64,000 bases of DNA from Methylobacterium sp. (GTDB taxonomy: Bacteria > Pseudomonadota > Alphaproteobacteria > Rhizobiales > Beijerinckiaceae): positions 59,542 through 123,541 of the forward strand of contig PNLY01000003.1 in assembly GCA_013823325.1 (NCBI GenBank), read 5' to 3'. Shown one piece after another: positions 36,920 through 44,985 of this stretch. How positions within the stretch are numbered: position 1 is the stretch's first letter; every line of letters begins with the position of its first letter. A model generated the notes under the pieces. The model ran no database searches. It was given only the letters and a program-made list of their open reading frames with translations, and was not told the origin of the DNA. The position numbers were made by a program, and so were the translations under genes.

Positions 36920-38365
36920 TCACAGCTCGGCCTCGACCGCCAGATAGCTGCCGCTGCCCGCCGTGGTCAGCAGAGCTGTATAAGAAACGCCGGCAGACAG
37001 CGCCGCCGAGCTCAGGATCAGCGACAACATCGCCCCATGCGCGGCGCTGCCCGTGACGCCAGTCACAGGACTCTCGGAGAAAACGCGGCGATTGAGCCCG
37101 GATTGGGTCACATTGGGGTTGTTCGCGCGTAGCGGCGCCGGCAAGGCGATGCCGACCGACAGCTCGCCGGTATCGATCAGCTGTCCGGCCGCCAGGCGCA
37201 CGCCGGCGGCGCCGGGATGCAGCACATGGCAATAGCGCGCCGCCAGCCAGCCTTCTTCGGGGCGCCCTTGCCACGGCGTCGCTCCGGTTCCGACCTCCAG
37301 CCTGACTCGGCCGAAGCTGACCGCGCCTGCACCGCTACGGGCGAGCTTGACCGTGATGTTGCCGGTATCGCCCGCACCGGTGGTCAGGGTGATGCTGCGC
37401 CGGCCGGCGCCGGCTGCGATCGTTCCGCTCGCCGAGCCGACGGTCACCGCCAGATTCTGCGTAGGCGCTTCGACGGAGAGCGTGACGGTCGTCGAAGCCA
37501 GGGACATCAGCCCCCAGAAGGCGCGCTCGACCACTTGTGCGATCTCGCCGGACGCCAGCGTCAGGACATCGCCGGCGAGCGTCATGCTGCTGGCGCCGCT
37601 CGCCTTCCAGCGATCATAGCCATAGACCCCATTCGCCAGCGCTCCGCCGGCGAAGGCGCGCTGGTTGATCTGGAAGTCGCCGTTGATCAGCAGGTTCTGC
37701 CGCGGAATCTCGCGAGCCCAGGTGCTGGCGGGCAAGGTCACCAGCCCGGTCGTCCGGTCGACGACCAGCGCCTCGGTCCAGTTCCCGCCGTCGGGGCTGA
37801 CCTTGATCCGGAGCTGGTCGTCGCCGGCGAGCCCGATCTCGGCCCGGCCGGACCAGTTGTCCTGGAAGAGCAGGCTCGCCGTCTGCGACGCGCTCGCCTT
37901 GTTCAGCTTGAGGCGGTGATCGGTACCGGCATGGTTGAACAGGCTGGCATCGGCCGAAACGGCGAGCCTGTTTGTCGTGTCGGCGGCCGTGTTCACGCCC
38001 CAGAGCGCCGCTCCCAGGCTGCTTTCCGGCTGCGAGCGGCGCCATTGCGTACCGGTCCAGACATGATGCTCGGCCTCATCCGTCACCCAGGCCTGCCAGC
38101 CGGCGCGCGGTGGCAGGAAGTTCCAGGCGCCGTCCTCGAAGATGGCGAGTTCGTCCTGATGTCCGGCGAAGACGCCAGTGCCACCGGCCGGCACGATATA
38201 GGCCGAGGTCTCGGCCGGTGAAGCCGGCGGCACGGTCTGCGTCCGGCTGGCGACGACGAGATGCACCAGCGCATCGAGCCGCATCAGCGCATCATTGTGG
38301 GTGACGTGTTTCTGCGCCTGCCCGGCGGCGAGCAGGGGCAGGCCAAGACGCGGCGTATCGCTCAT
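36920..38365 (-). CDS. DUF2793 phage-tail-like protein
   Basis: The 481-residue protein begins SDTPRLGLPLLAAGQAQKHV and contains FEDGAWNFLPPRAGWQAWVTD, the mark of DUF2793, a domain known from tail-associated proteins of phages and gene transfer agents. The middle and C-terminal parts are glycine-, serine- and threonine-rich and probably beta-structured. No signal peptide is visible. The ATG at 38365 is chosen because the family opening starts there. No other phage gene is near; it lies inside a minus-strand run of glycan genes. The protein may bind or be displayed with the glycan. Confidence 0.82.
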   Translation of the reverse strand: MSDTPRLGLPLLAAGQAQKHVTHNDALMRLDALVHLVVASRTQTVPPASPAETSAYIVPAGGTGVFAGHQDELAIFEDGAWNFLPPRAGWQAWVTDEAEHHVWTGTQWRRSQPESSLGAALWGVNTAADTTNRLAVSADASLFNHAGTDHRLKLNKASASQTASLLFQDNWSGRAEIGLAGDDQLRIKVSPDGGNWTEALVVDRTTGLVTLPASTWAREIPRQNLLINGDFQINQRAFAGGALANGVYGYDRWKASGASSMTLAGDVLTLASGEIAQVVERAFWGLMSLASTTVTLSVEAPTQNLAVTVGSASGTIAAGAGRRSITLTTGAGDTGNITVKLARSGAGAVSFGRVRLEVGTGATPWQGRPEEGWLAARYCHVLHPGAAGVRLAAGQLIDTGELSVGIALPAPLRANNPNVTQSGLNRRVFSESPVTGVTGSAAHGAMLSLILSSAALSAGVSYTALLTTAGSGSYLAVEAEL

Positions 38366-38473
38366 GGGACCTCGCAGGATCGGACCGGCGCGCGGAAAGC
38401 ACGCCATGCCAGCCGATTATGCGGGCACCGGAAGCAGCGGGGATTGATTGCGGATCTGTCCCCGTCTTCCCCG

Positions 38474-40306
38474 TCAATCGAGCTCGAACGCGTCCTTGTA
38501 GTTGAGCTTCAGCGCCGGGTCCTGCTCCTCCTTGCGCAGCAGGCAGTTGCCGACGACGAGCAGTTCGATCTCCGAGCCCATGAAGCAGCGGAAGGCGTCG
38601 CTCGCCGTGCAGACGATCGGCTCGCCGCGGACGTTGAAGGAGGTGTTGACCACGACCGGACAGCCGGTCAGCGCCTTGAAGCGGCAGATCAACCGGTGAT
38701 AGCGCGGGTTCGTGTCGGCATGCACCGTCTGGATGCGGGCGGAATAGTCGACATGGGTGACGGCGGGAATCGTCGAGCGCGGCACGTTCAGCTTGTCGAT
38801 GCCGAACAGCGCCTTCTCCTCCGCCGTCATTTCGCGGCGCAGTTCCTCGCGGACATCGGCGACGAGCAGCATGTAAGGGGAATCGCCGTCGAGCTCGAAC
38901 CAGTCGGCGACGTCCTCGCGCAGCACCGAGGGTGCGAACGGCCGGAAGCTCTCGCGGTATTTCACCTTGAGATTGAGCGTCTTCTGCATCGCCGGGGAGC
39001 GCGGATCGCCGAGGATCGAGCGGCCACCCAAGGCACGCGGGCCGAACTCCATCCGCCCCTGCATCCAGCCGACCGCCTTGCCGTCAGCGAGGCCCTGGGC
39101 GGTCAGATCGATCAGCGCCGCATCGTCGAGAACCTCGAACCTCGCTCCCGCCGCCGTCAGCTCGGCCTCGATCTCGGCCTGGCTGAACTCCGGCCCGAGA
39201 TAGCTGCCGCGCATCGCATCGCCCTTCGCAGGCACCGCGCGCGGCTTGCCGTGGAAGAGGTGGTAGCCCGCCAGAGCCGCCCCGAGCGCACCGCCGGCGT
39301 CGCCCGCCGCCGGCTGGATCCACAGGCCGTCGAACAGGCCTTCGCGCAGCAGCTTGCCATTGGCGACGCAGTTGAGCGCGACGCCACCGGCGAGACAGAG
39401 ATTCGTCATGCCGGTCTCGGCCCGGACCGAGCGGGCGAGCCTGAGCACGATCTCCTCGGTCACCGCCTGGACCGAGGCCGCCATGTCCATGTGGAACTGC
39501 GTCAGCAATTGCTCGGGCTTGCGGACCGGCTCGCCGAACAGGGCGGCGAACCTGTCATTGGTCATCGTCAGGCCGACGCCGTAGTTGAAATAGCTCTGGT
39601 CGAGCTGGAAGGATCCGTCCTCCTTCAGGTCGACGAGCTTCTCCAGCATCAGCTTGGCGAAGCGCGGCTCGCCATAGGGCGCGAGCCCCATCACCTTGTA
39701 CTCGCCGGAATTGACCTTGAAGCCGATGTAATAGGTCACGGCCGAGTAGAGCAGCCCGAGCGAATGCGGGAAATGCAGCTCCTTGTGGACCTTGAGGTCG
39801 TTCCCCCTGCCGATGGCGAGCGTCATCGTCGCCCATTCGCCGACCCCGTCCATGGTCAGCACCGCCGCCTCCTCGAAGGGCGAGGGGTAGAAGGCCGACG
39901 CGGCATGCGAGAGATGATGCTCGGTGAAGAGCAGCTTCCCGACATCGAAACCGGGCGAAAGCTTCTTCAGCTCCTTGGCGATGATCTGCTTCTGGAACAG
40001 CTTTTCGCGCAGCCAGAGCGGCATCGCCATGCGGAACGAGGTGAATCCGGCAGGCGCGAAGGAGAGATAGGTCTCGAGCAGGCGCTCGAACTTGATGAAG
40101 GGCTTGTCGTAGAAGACGACCGCGTCGAGTTCCTCCAACCCGCAGCCGGAGACCGAGAGGCAGTACTCAACCGCGTGCCTGGGGAATTCGGCGTCGTGCT
40201 TCTTGCGCGTGAAGCGCTCCTCCTGCGCTGCCGCCTCGATCCGCCCGTCGACGACCAGCGCCGCCGCGCTGTCGTGGTACAGGCCCGAAATCCCGAGAAT
40301 GCGCAT
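38474..40306 (-). CDS. NodU-family carbamoyltransferase
   Basis: The protein has 610 residues. The N-terminal Kae1-like domain starts MRILGISGLYHDSAAALV. It contains the metal-site histidines in FTEHHLSHAASAFYPSPF and the NLCLAGGVALNCVANGKL block. The C-terminal YrdC-like carbamoyltransferase_C part has FGPRALGGRSILGDPRSP and FRPFAPSVLREDVADWF. It would transfer carbamoyl from carbamoyl phosphate through carbamoyl-AMP to a sugar hydroxyl. The ATG at 40306 opens the conserved domain. It lies directly after the DUF5989 and SxtJ genes, forming a trio. Confidence 0.93.
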   Translation of the reverse strand: MRILGISGLYHDSAAALVVDGRIEAAAQEERFTRKKHDAEFPRHAVEYCLSVSGCGLEELDAVVFYDKPFIKFERLLETYLSFAPAGFTSFRMAMPLWLREKLFQKQIIAKELKKLSPGFDVGKLLFTEHHLSHAASAFYPSPFEEAAVLTMDGVGEWATMTLAIGRGNDLKVHKELHFPHSLGLLYSAVTYYIGFKVNSGEYKVMGLAPYGEPRFAKLMLEKLVDLKEDGSFQLDQSYFNYGVGLTMTNDRFAALFGEPVRKPEQLLTQFHMDMAASVQAVTEEIVLRLARSVRAETGMTNLCLAGGVALNCVANGKLLREGLFDGLWIQPAAGDAGGALGAALAGYHLFHGKPRAVPAKGDAMRGSYLGPEFSQAEIEAELTAAGARFEVLDDAALIDLTAQGLADGKAVGWMQGRMEFGPRALGGRSILGDPRSPAMQKTLNLKVKYRESFRPFAPSVLREDVADWFELDGDSPYMLLVADVREELRREMTAEEKALFGIDKLNVPRSTIPAVTHVDYSARIQTVHADTNPRYHRLICRFKALTGCPVVVNTSFNVRGEPIVCTASDAFRCFMGSEIELLVVGNCLLRKEEQDPALKLNYKDAFELD

Positions 40307-40320
40307 CGCGGCCCGGACGC

Positions 40321-40470
40321 TCAGAACAGCGTGTAGATGAAGGGCGCGATCGCACTGCCCTTGGTCAGGAACAGCAGGCCGCCGAGCAGCACGCACATCA
40401 AAAGGATCGGCACCAGCCAGAACTTCTTTCGCGCCGCCATGAAGCGGAAGAACTCGCGCAGGAACGACAT
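40321..40470 (-). CDS. Small DUF5989-type membrane protein
   Basis: A 49-residue reading frame fits exactly between the carbamoyltransferase and the SxtJ gene. It starts MSFLREFFRFMAARKKFWLV, has one hydrophobic helix (about residues 18-36) and ends SAIAPFIYTLF. That matches the DUF5989 pattern: amphipathic start, RKKFWL, one helix, then a short tail ending in a tyrosine-rich motif. The ATG is at 40470. Stop and start lie 14 bases from their neighbours on both sides. Function unknown; one could expect it to hold the carbamoyltransferase at the membrane. Confidence 0.88.
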   Translation of the reverse strand: MSFLREFFRFMAARKKFWLVPILLMCVLLGGLLFLTKGSAIAPFIYTLF

Positions 40471-40483
40471 CGCAGCAATCCCG

Positions 40484-40921
40484 TCAGAACTGGTCTTTCA
40501 TCGAGACCGGCTCCGGCCCCGGCGGATCACGGACGATCCAGTAGCTCTTCGCCTCCGGCTGCTTCTTCAGCCGCAGAAAGTCCTTGCCGACCAGCCGGGC
40601 GATGAAGGCCATCGGCGTGAAGACAAGGAAGAACAGGATGCCGAGCACGATCGGGTTGATGATCGCCGCCAGCAGCAGGCCGAACTTCATCCAGAGCCTG
40701 TTCAGCGGCGCCAGCACTGCCGGCCGGATCAGCGCCACCGCGAGGAAGCCGGCCGCGACCAGGGCAAGCCAAGGCCAGGCTCGGCCGTGATGCCAGGCAT
40801 TGTAAAGACCGACCAGCGCGAAGAAGCCGGCGAAGACGAAGCCGAAGGAGCGATCGCTCGATCCTTCGTGGTCGTCATGGCCGGCTCCGGCCTGAAATTC
40901 GTGATGGACGCCCTTCGACAA
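40484..40921 (-). CDS. SxtJ-family membrane protein
   Basis: The 145-residue protein has three to four hydrophobic helices. Marks of the SxtJ family are SDRSFGFVFAGFFALVGLYN, LNRLWMKFGLLLAAIINPIV and the tail segment WIVRDPPGP. The only good start is a TTG at 40921 with AGGAG seven bases before it. It is first of a ten-gene minus-strand run ending at 29589. SxtJ was named in the saxitoxin locus next to a carbamoyltransferase; the same pairing is seen here. Function unknown. Confidence 0.85.
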   Translation of the reverse strand: MSKGVHHEFQAGAGHDDHEGSSDRSFGFVFAGFFALVGLYNAWHHGRAWPWLALVAAGFLAVALIRPAVLAPLNRLWMKFGLLLAAIINPIVLGILFFLVFTPMAFIARLVGKDFLRLKKQPEAKSYWIVRDPPGPEPVSMKDQF

Positions 40922-40986
40922 GCCGCCGCTCCTGTTCAGGCGGCATCCTCTAGGCGATTAAAGGGGGAAGGTCGAGGGCGCGTGCC

Positions 40987-41763
40987 TCAGCTCAGCATCC
41001 GCGTATCGCCGCAGACCGAAATCTCCTGCCCGGAGATCGTCTTGGCGAAGGGCGAGGCCAGAAAGACGATCTGCTTGGCGATGTCGTTGGGATCGACGAA
41101 CTGCTTGATCGAGACGCCGGCGAAGAGCCGATGCGTCATCTCGTCATGCGAGACGTTGAGCGAGCGCGCCTTGTTGGCGATCACGCTCTGGATGCGCGGT
41201 CCGTCGACGAGGCCGGGGCAGATCGCGTTGGCGCGGATGCCGAATTCGCCGAGCTCGGCCGAGAGCGCCTTGGTGAAGCCGATCACGCCCCATTTCGCCG
41301 CGGCATAGGGCGAGCGCAGCGGAAAACCATGCTTGCCGGCCTGGCTGGAGAGATTGACGATCGAGGCGTTCTTCGACTGCTTGAGGTGCTCGACCGCGAG
41401 CCGCGTGCAGTTGAACTGGCCGGTCAGGTCGATGGCGACGCAGCTGTCCCAGTCCTCCGGCGCGATCTCGTCGACGCGCCCGGTCGGCCCGGCGATGCCG
41501 GCATTGTTGACCAGGCAATCGAGCCCGCCGAGTGCGGCCAGCGCCTCCTCGAACAGCCTTGCGACCGCCTTGCGGTCGGAGACGTCGCAGACCGAGCGCG
41601 TGATCGCAGGATCGCTCTCAGCCATCTCGGCCAGCGCCTTCTCGTCGACATCGCAGATATGGACCTTCGCCCCTTCCGCCGCGAAGGCGCGCGCCGTCGC
41701 CCGGCCGATGCCGTTGGCGCCCGCCGTCACCAGAACGCGCAATCCCTTGATCGTCAGATCCAT
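40987..41763 (-). CDS. SDR-family oxidoreductase (catabolic locus)
   Basis: This short-chain dehydrogenase has 258 residues. The cofactor loop is TAGANGIGRATARAFAAEG, followed by VNNAGIAGP, the catalytic serine in IVNLSSQAG and YAAAKWG with Tyr and Lys. The C-terminal FADVSIKQ-like stretch ends in GQEISVCGDTRMLS. D35-type acidic residue in HICDVDEKAL points to NAD(H). It is downstream of the GntR gene by 38 bases on the same strand and divergent from the transporter, so it probably oxidises an alcohol of the imported compound. Confidence 0.88.
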   Translation of the reverse strand: MDLTIKGLRVLVTAGANGIGRATARAFAAEGAKVHICDVDEKALAEMAESDPAITRSVCDVSDRKAVARLFEEALAALGGLDCLVNNAGIAGPTGRVDEIAPEDWDSCVAIDLTGQFNCTRLAVEHLKQSKNASIVNLSSQAGKHGFPLRSPYAAAKWGVIGFTKALSAELGEFGIRANAICPGLVDGPRIQSVIANKARSLNVSHDEMTHRLFAGVSIKQFVDPNDIAKQIVFLASPFAKTISGQEISVCGDTRMLS

Positions 41764-41801
41764 CGTTTCCGTCCCTTTTCCTTCATTCTTCGGCCGACTG
41801 G

Positions 41802-42563
41802 CTACTCTGCCAGCCGCGCCGTCCGTTCGATATGGTCCGCAGCGGCGCTGATGTCCTCGACCAGCGCCTGCCGCGCCGCCGCCGGGTCGCGTCGTCGCAG
41901 GGCATCCAGCAATTGCGCATGGGCGACGACGGCGCTGCCGCCATCGAGCCGGCGCGGCTCGTGCCGCATGTCGAGATTGAGGATCGGCCCCGCCTTGAGC
42001 CAGAGTCGGGAGATCATCTCGATCAGCGACGGCATGCCGGCGGCTTCGTAGAGCGCGAAATGCAGGTCGCGATTGGCGCCGACCGCGGCGGCCGGGTCCG
42101 GCGGGTCCTTCGCCGCCGCCAGGAACGCCGCCTCATGTTGGGCGACCACGGCGATCTGCGCGTCGGTGATCACCTTCGTCGCTTCCTCGGCAGCGAAGCC
42201 CTCGACCACCAGCCTGATCCGGGTGAGCTCGCGGAACTGCGCCAGCGTCAGCACCGGCACCCGCACCGCCCGCCCCGGCAGGACCTCCAGTGCCTTGTCC
42301 GCCGCGAGCCGGCTCACCGCCTCGCGCACCGGCATCATCGAGACGCCGAGCGCCTCGGCGACGCGGCGCAGCGAGAGCTTCTCGCCAGGCGCCAGCCGCC
42401 CGGCGATCAGCAGCGCCCGAAGCTCGCCGGTGACCCGTTCGCCCAGCGTCTCGTGCTGGAGCGAGCCGACCTCGTCGAGCGCCGACACCTCTCCCAGCTT
42501 CCCCGCTCCGGGGGAGGCAAGCCGCATAGGCGGCGCAACAGAGGGCTGGACTCGGGCAACCAT
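41802..42563 (-). CDS. GntR-family transcriptional regulator with FCD domain
   Basis: About 253 residues. The winged helix reads ERVTGELRALLIAGRLAPGE, then LSLRRVAEALGVSMMPVREA and VSRLAADKALEVLPGRAVRV. The FCD domain follows, with NRDLHFALYEAAGMPSLIEM. The ATG at 42563 is preferred; a GTG at 42587 would run the reading frame into the palindrome CTGTGATCACAG. It is co-directional with the SDR gene and divergent from the LivK-type gene, so it should regulate both sides. FCD regulators usually sense a carboxylate. Confidence 0.9.
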   Translation of the reverse strand: MVARVQPSVAPPMRLASPGAGKLGEVSALDEVGSLQHETLGERVTGELRALLIAGRLAPGEKLSLRRVAEALGVSMMPVREAVSRLAADKALEVLPGRAVRVPVLTLAQFRELTRIRLVVEGFAAEEATKVITDAQIAVVAQHEAAFLAAAKDPPDPAAAVGANRDLHFALYEAAGMPSLIEMISRLWLKAGPILNLDMRHEPRRLDGGSAVVAHAQLLDALRRRDPAAARQALVEDISAAADHIERTARLAE

Positions 42564-42577
42564 GTCTGCCAACCTAA

Positions 42578-42589
42578 CTGTGATCACAG
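42578..42589. promoter_or_regulatory. Palindrome CTGTGATCACAG, candidate GntR operator
   Basis: A perfect 12-bp palindrome lies in the spacer between the GntR gene (start 42563) and the divergent LivK-type gene (start 42681). It stands 15 bases upstream of the GntR start. Position and symmetry suggest autoregulation and control of the transporter. No binding data exist here, and a CRP-like site is an alternative because TGTGA/TCACA is also a CRP half-site pair. Confidence 0.45.
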
Positions 42590-42680
42590 ATCACGACAAG
42601 CGGTCCGAGACCGCAGAGTGAAGAAGACGATCCATGCAATCCGACGCCGAAGCGCGCGGGCGAGTTCTGGGAGGAACGGA

Positions 42681-43940
42681 ATGTCAGAGCAGTCAAGGAT
42701 CAAGGGCCTCTCGCGTCGTCAGACGCTCGTCGGGCTCGGCGCGGCGGCCACGGGCCTCGTCGCCAGCCCGGCGGTCATCCTCGCACAGACGTCGGATGCG
42801 ATCCGCTTCGGGCACCTGACGCCGCGCACCGGCTTTCTCGGCCCGCTCGGCGAATACGGTGTGATGGCCGCCGATCTCGCCGCCGAGGAGATCAACGCCT
42901 CCGGCGGCATCAACGGCCGTAAGCTCGAACTGCTCAAGGAGGATTCGGTCAACCCGCAGACCGCATCGACCAAGGCCGAGCGCATGATCGAACGCGACAA
43001 GGTCGCCTGTATCATCGGTGAGATCTCGTCGGCCTCATGTCTGACGATCTCGCAGGTCGCGGCCCGCAACAAGACGCTCTTCCTCAACACCGGCGGCAAT
43101 TCCGACGCGCTGCGCGGCGAGAGCTGCAACCGCTACATGTTCCATGTCGAGCACCAGAACTCGATGTATGTGAAGAGCGCCGGCCGCTCGCTGCTGGCCC
43201 AGGGATTGGTCAAGGGCAAGAAGTGGTTCTCGCTCACCGCCGACTACGCCTTCGGCCATGACCTCAGCAAGGTCGCCAAGCGCTTCATGGAGGCCAATGG
43301 CGGCCAGTTCGCCGCCGACAAGCTGGTGCCGACCGACGCGACCGACTTCTCGGCGCTGCTGCTGGAGATCCGGGCGGCCAAGCCCGACCTCGTCATCTCC
43401 AATCTTGCCGGCAACCAGATCACCAATTTCCTCAAGCAGTATTCCGAATTCGGCCTGACCTTCCCGGTCGCCGGCTTCGGCTTCGACACGGCCCTCGCCT
43501 GGGCCGCCGGCAAGGACAATTTCGGCGGCATCTGGCCCTGCGTCTGGCATCATCTGATCGACACGCCATCGACCAAGGCGTTCGTCGCCGCCTTCACCAA
43601 GAAATACGGCAAGCCGCCGGAGAACCAGGCCTGGGGCGACTATGTCGGCGTCAAGGTCATGGCCCAGTCGATGAACGAATTGAAATCGACCGACACCGCC
43701 AAGATCCTCGAGCATCTCGAGAAGGGCGCGAAGTTCGACGTGATGAAGCCGCGCCAGGGCTATTTCCGCGCCTCCGACCACCAGCTGATCAGCGAGATGT
43801 ACACGATCACCGCTCTGCCGGCGGCGCAGGTCAAGAACCAGTGGGACCTCTTCACCTCCTCGCCGCCGGTGCCCGGCCCGAACGAGGATATGGAGGTGAT
43901 CGCCACCCAGGGCGACGAAGCCGTCTGCAAGATGAGCTGA
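42681..43940 (+). CDS. Branched-chain amino acid-type ABC transporter substrate-binding protein (LivK-like)
   Basis: The 419-residue protein has a twin-arginine-like leader (LSRRQTLVGLGAAATGLVAS), cut near VILAQ. The mature part has IRFGHLTPRTGFLGPLGEYG, INASGGINGRKLELLKEDSV and the hinge region FSLTADYAFGHDLSKVAKRF. GGGAGGAACGGA before the ATG at 42681 decides the start. It binds an organic ligand in the periplasm for the permease and ATPases that follow. The catabolic neighbours suggest a hydroxy- or amino-acid-like molecule, not necessarily a branched-chain amino acid. Confidence 0.92.
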   Translation: MSEQSRIKGLSRRQTLVGLGAAATGLVASPAVILAQTSDAIRFGHLTPRTGFLGPLGEYGVMAADLAAEEINASGGINGRKLELLKEDSVNPQTASTKAERMIERDKVACIIGEISSASCLTISQVAARNKTLFLNTGGNSDALRGESCNRYMFHVEHQNSMYVKSAGRSLLAQGLVKGKKWFSLTADYAFGHDLSKVAKRFMEANGGQFAADKLVPTDATDFSALLLEIRAAKPDLVISNLAGNQITNFLKQYSEFGLTFPVAGFGFDTALAWAAGKDNFGGIWPCVWHHLIDTPSTKAFVAAFTKKYGKPPENQAWGDYVGVKVMAQSMNELKSTDTAKILEHLEKGAKFDVMKPRQGYFRASDHQLISEMYTITALPAAQVKNQWDLFTSSPPVPGPNEDMEVIATQGDEAVCKMS

Positions 43941-43950
43941 ATTCGTTCGG

Positions 43951-44072
43951 CGTCATTCTCGGGCGAAGCGAAGCGCAGACCCGAGAATCTCATGACTAGC
44001 AGGCGCCGGCTGGCGCCTCCTTCGGCCTGAGATGCTCGGGTCAAGCCCGAGCATGGCGGCTCAGCATGTCAT
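43951..44072. repeat. Triple-hairpin intergenic palindrome (family C)
   Basis: Three hairpins follow one another. ATTCTCGGG (43955-43963) pairs with CCCGAGAAT (43980-43988). AGGCGCC (44001-44007) pairs with GGCGCCT (44012-44018). ATGCTCGGG (44032-44040) pairs with CCCGAGCAT (44046-44054). The element fills the gap between the LivK-type and LivH-type genes. No second copy is seen in the window. It could stabilise or attenuate the transporter message. Confidence 0.75.
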
Positions 44073-44102
44073 CCCCACGCACAAGTCCGCAAAGGCCATC
44101 CC

Positions 44103-44978
44103 TTGCTCACCCTTTTCATCCAGCAGGTGCTGAACGGGCTGCTCGACGGGGTCTATTACCTCCTGATCGCCCTCGGCCTGTCGCTGATCTTCTCGCTCGG
44201 CGGCATCGTCAACCTGGCGCATGGCGCCTTCTATGCGATCGGTGCCTATCTCACGATCGTGCTCGCCCCCCATATCGGCTTCGGCGGCGCGATCATCGCC
44301 TCGCCGGTGCTGGTCGCGCTGATCGGCATCGTCATCGAGCGCGGGCTCTTCCAGCGCTTCTACCGATCCGATCCGATCCTCTCGCTGCTGCTGACCTTCG
44401 GCCTCGCCATGGTCGCCGAGCAGAGCCTGCGCATGATCTTCGGCGCGCCGCCGCTCTCCTTCTCGATCCCGCCTGAATTACGCGGCCAGCTCTTCATCGG
44501 CGACTTCATCTATTCGCGCTATCGCGCCCTGCTGATCCTGATCGCCGCCGCCTGCGTGCTCGGCCTCTGGTTCCTCTTGCAGCGCACCGCATTCGGCCGC
44601 GTCGTGCGCGCCGGCGTGCAGAACCCCGACATGGTCGGCGCGCTCGGCATCTCGCTGCAGCCTTACATGATGACCGTCGCCGGCATCGGCATCGGCCTTG
44701 CCGGCCTCGCGGGCGTGCTGCTCGCACCAATCTATTCGATCCATCCGGCCATGGGCCAGGAGATCATCACGCCGGCCTTCGTCGTCGTCGTCATCGGCGG
44801 GCTCGGCTCGTTCTGGGGCGTCGTCGTCGCCGCACTGATGGTCGGCCTGGTCAAGGGCATCACCATCGGCCTTGGCCTGACGCAATGGTCGACCGCGGTG
44901 ATCTACCTGATGATGCTGCTCGTCCTGCTCTTCCGTCCGCGCGGCCTATTCGGCGAGCGCATCCAGCGCTTCGAGTGA
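44103..44978 (+). CDS. livH: LivH-type ABC transporter permease
   Basis: The 291-residue membrane protein has about eight hydrophobic spans. QVLNGLLDGVYYLLIALGLS and GGIVNLAHGAFYAIGAYLTI are the family's opening. The coupling region is VRAGVQNPDMVGALGIS, the end LFRPRGLFGERIQRFE. The start is a TTG at 44103 with a weak AAAGG upstream. It forms the membrane channel with the LivM part of the fusion protein encoded seven bases after its stop. Confidence 0.92.
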   Translation: MLTLFIQQVLNGLLDGVYYLLIALGLSLIFSLGGIVNLAHGAFYAIGAYLTIVLAPHIGFGGAIIASPVLVALIGIVIERGLFQRFYRSDPILSLLLTFGLAMVAEQSLRMIFGAPPLSFSIPPELRGQLFIGDFIYSRYRALLILIAAACVLGLWFLLQRTAFGRVVRAGVQNPDMVGALGISLQPYMMTVAGIGIGLAGLAGVLLAPIYSIHPAMGQEIITPAFVVVVIGGLGSFWGVVVAALMVGLVKGITIGLGLTQWSTAVIYLMMLLVLLFRPRGLFGERIQRFE

Positions 44979-44985
44979 GGCCGAC

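Noticed and set aside
34103-37132. 1009-codon open frame on the plus strand
   Set aside because: It is antisense to the DUF218 and asnB-like genes, which have clear motifs. Its translation is arginine- and proline-rich without any family pattern.
36920-38365. Prophage remnant
   Set aside because: A single DUF2793 gene without capsid, terminase, integrase or attachment sites does not support a prophage.
38261-40336. 691-codon open frame on the plus strand
   Set aside because: Antisense shadow of the carbamoyltransferase gene with low-complexity composition.
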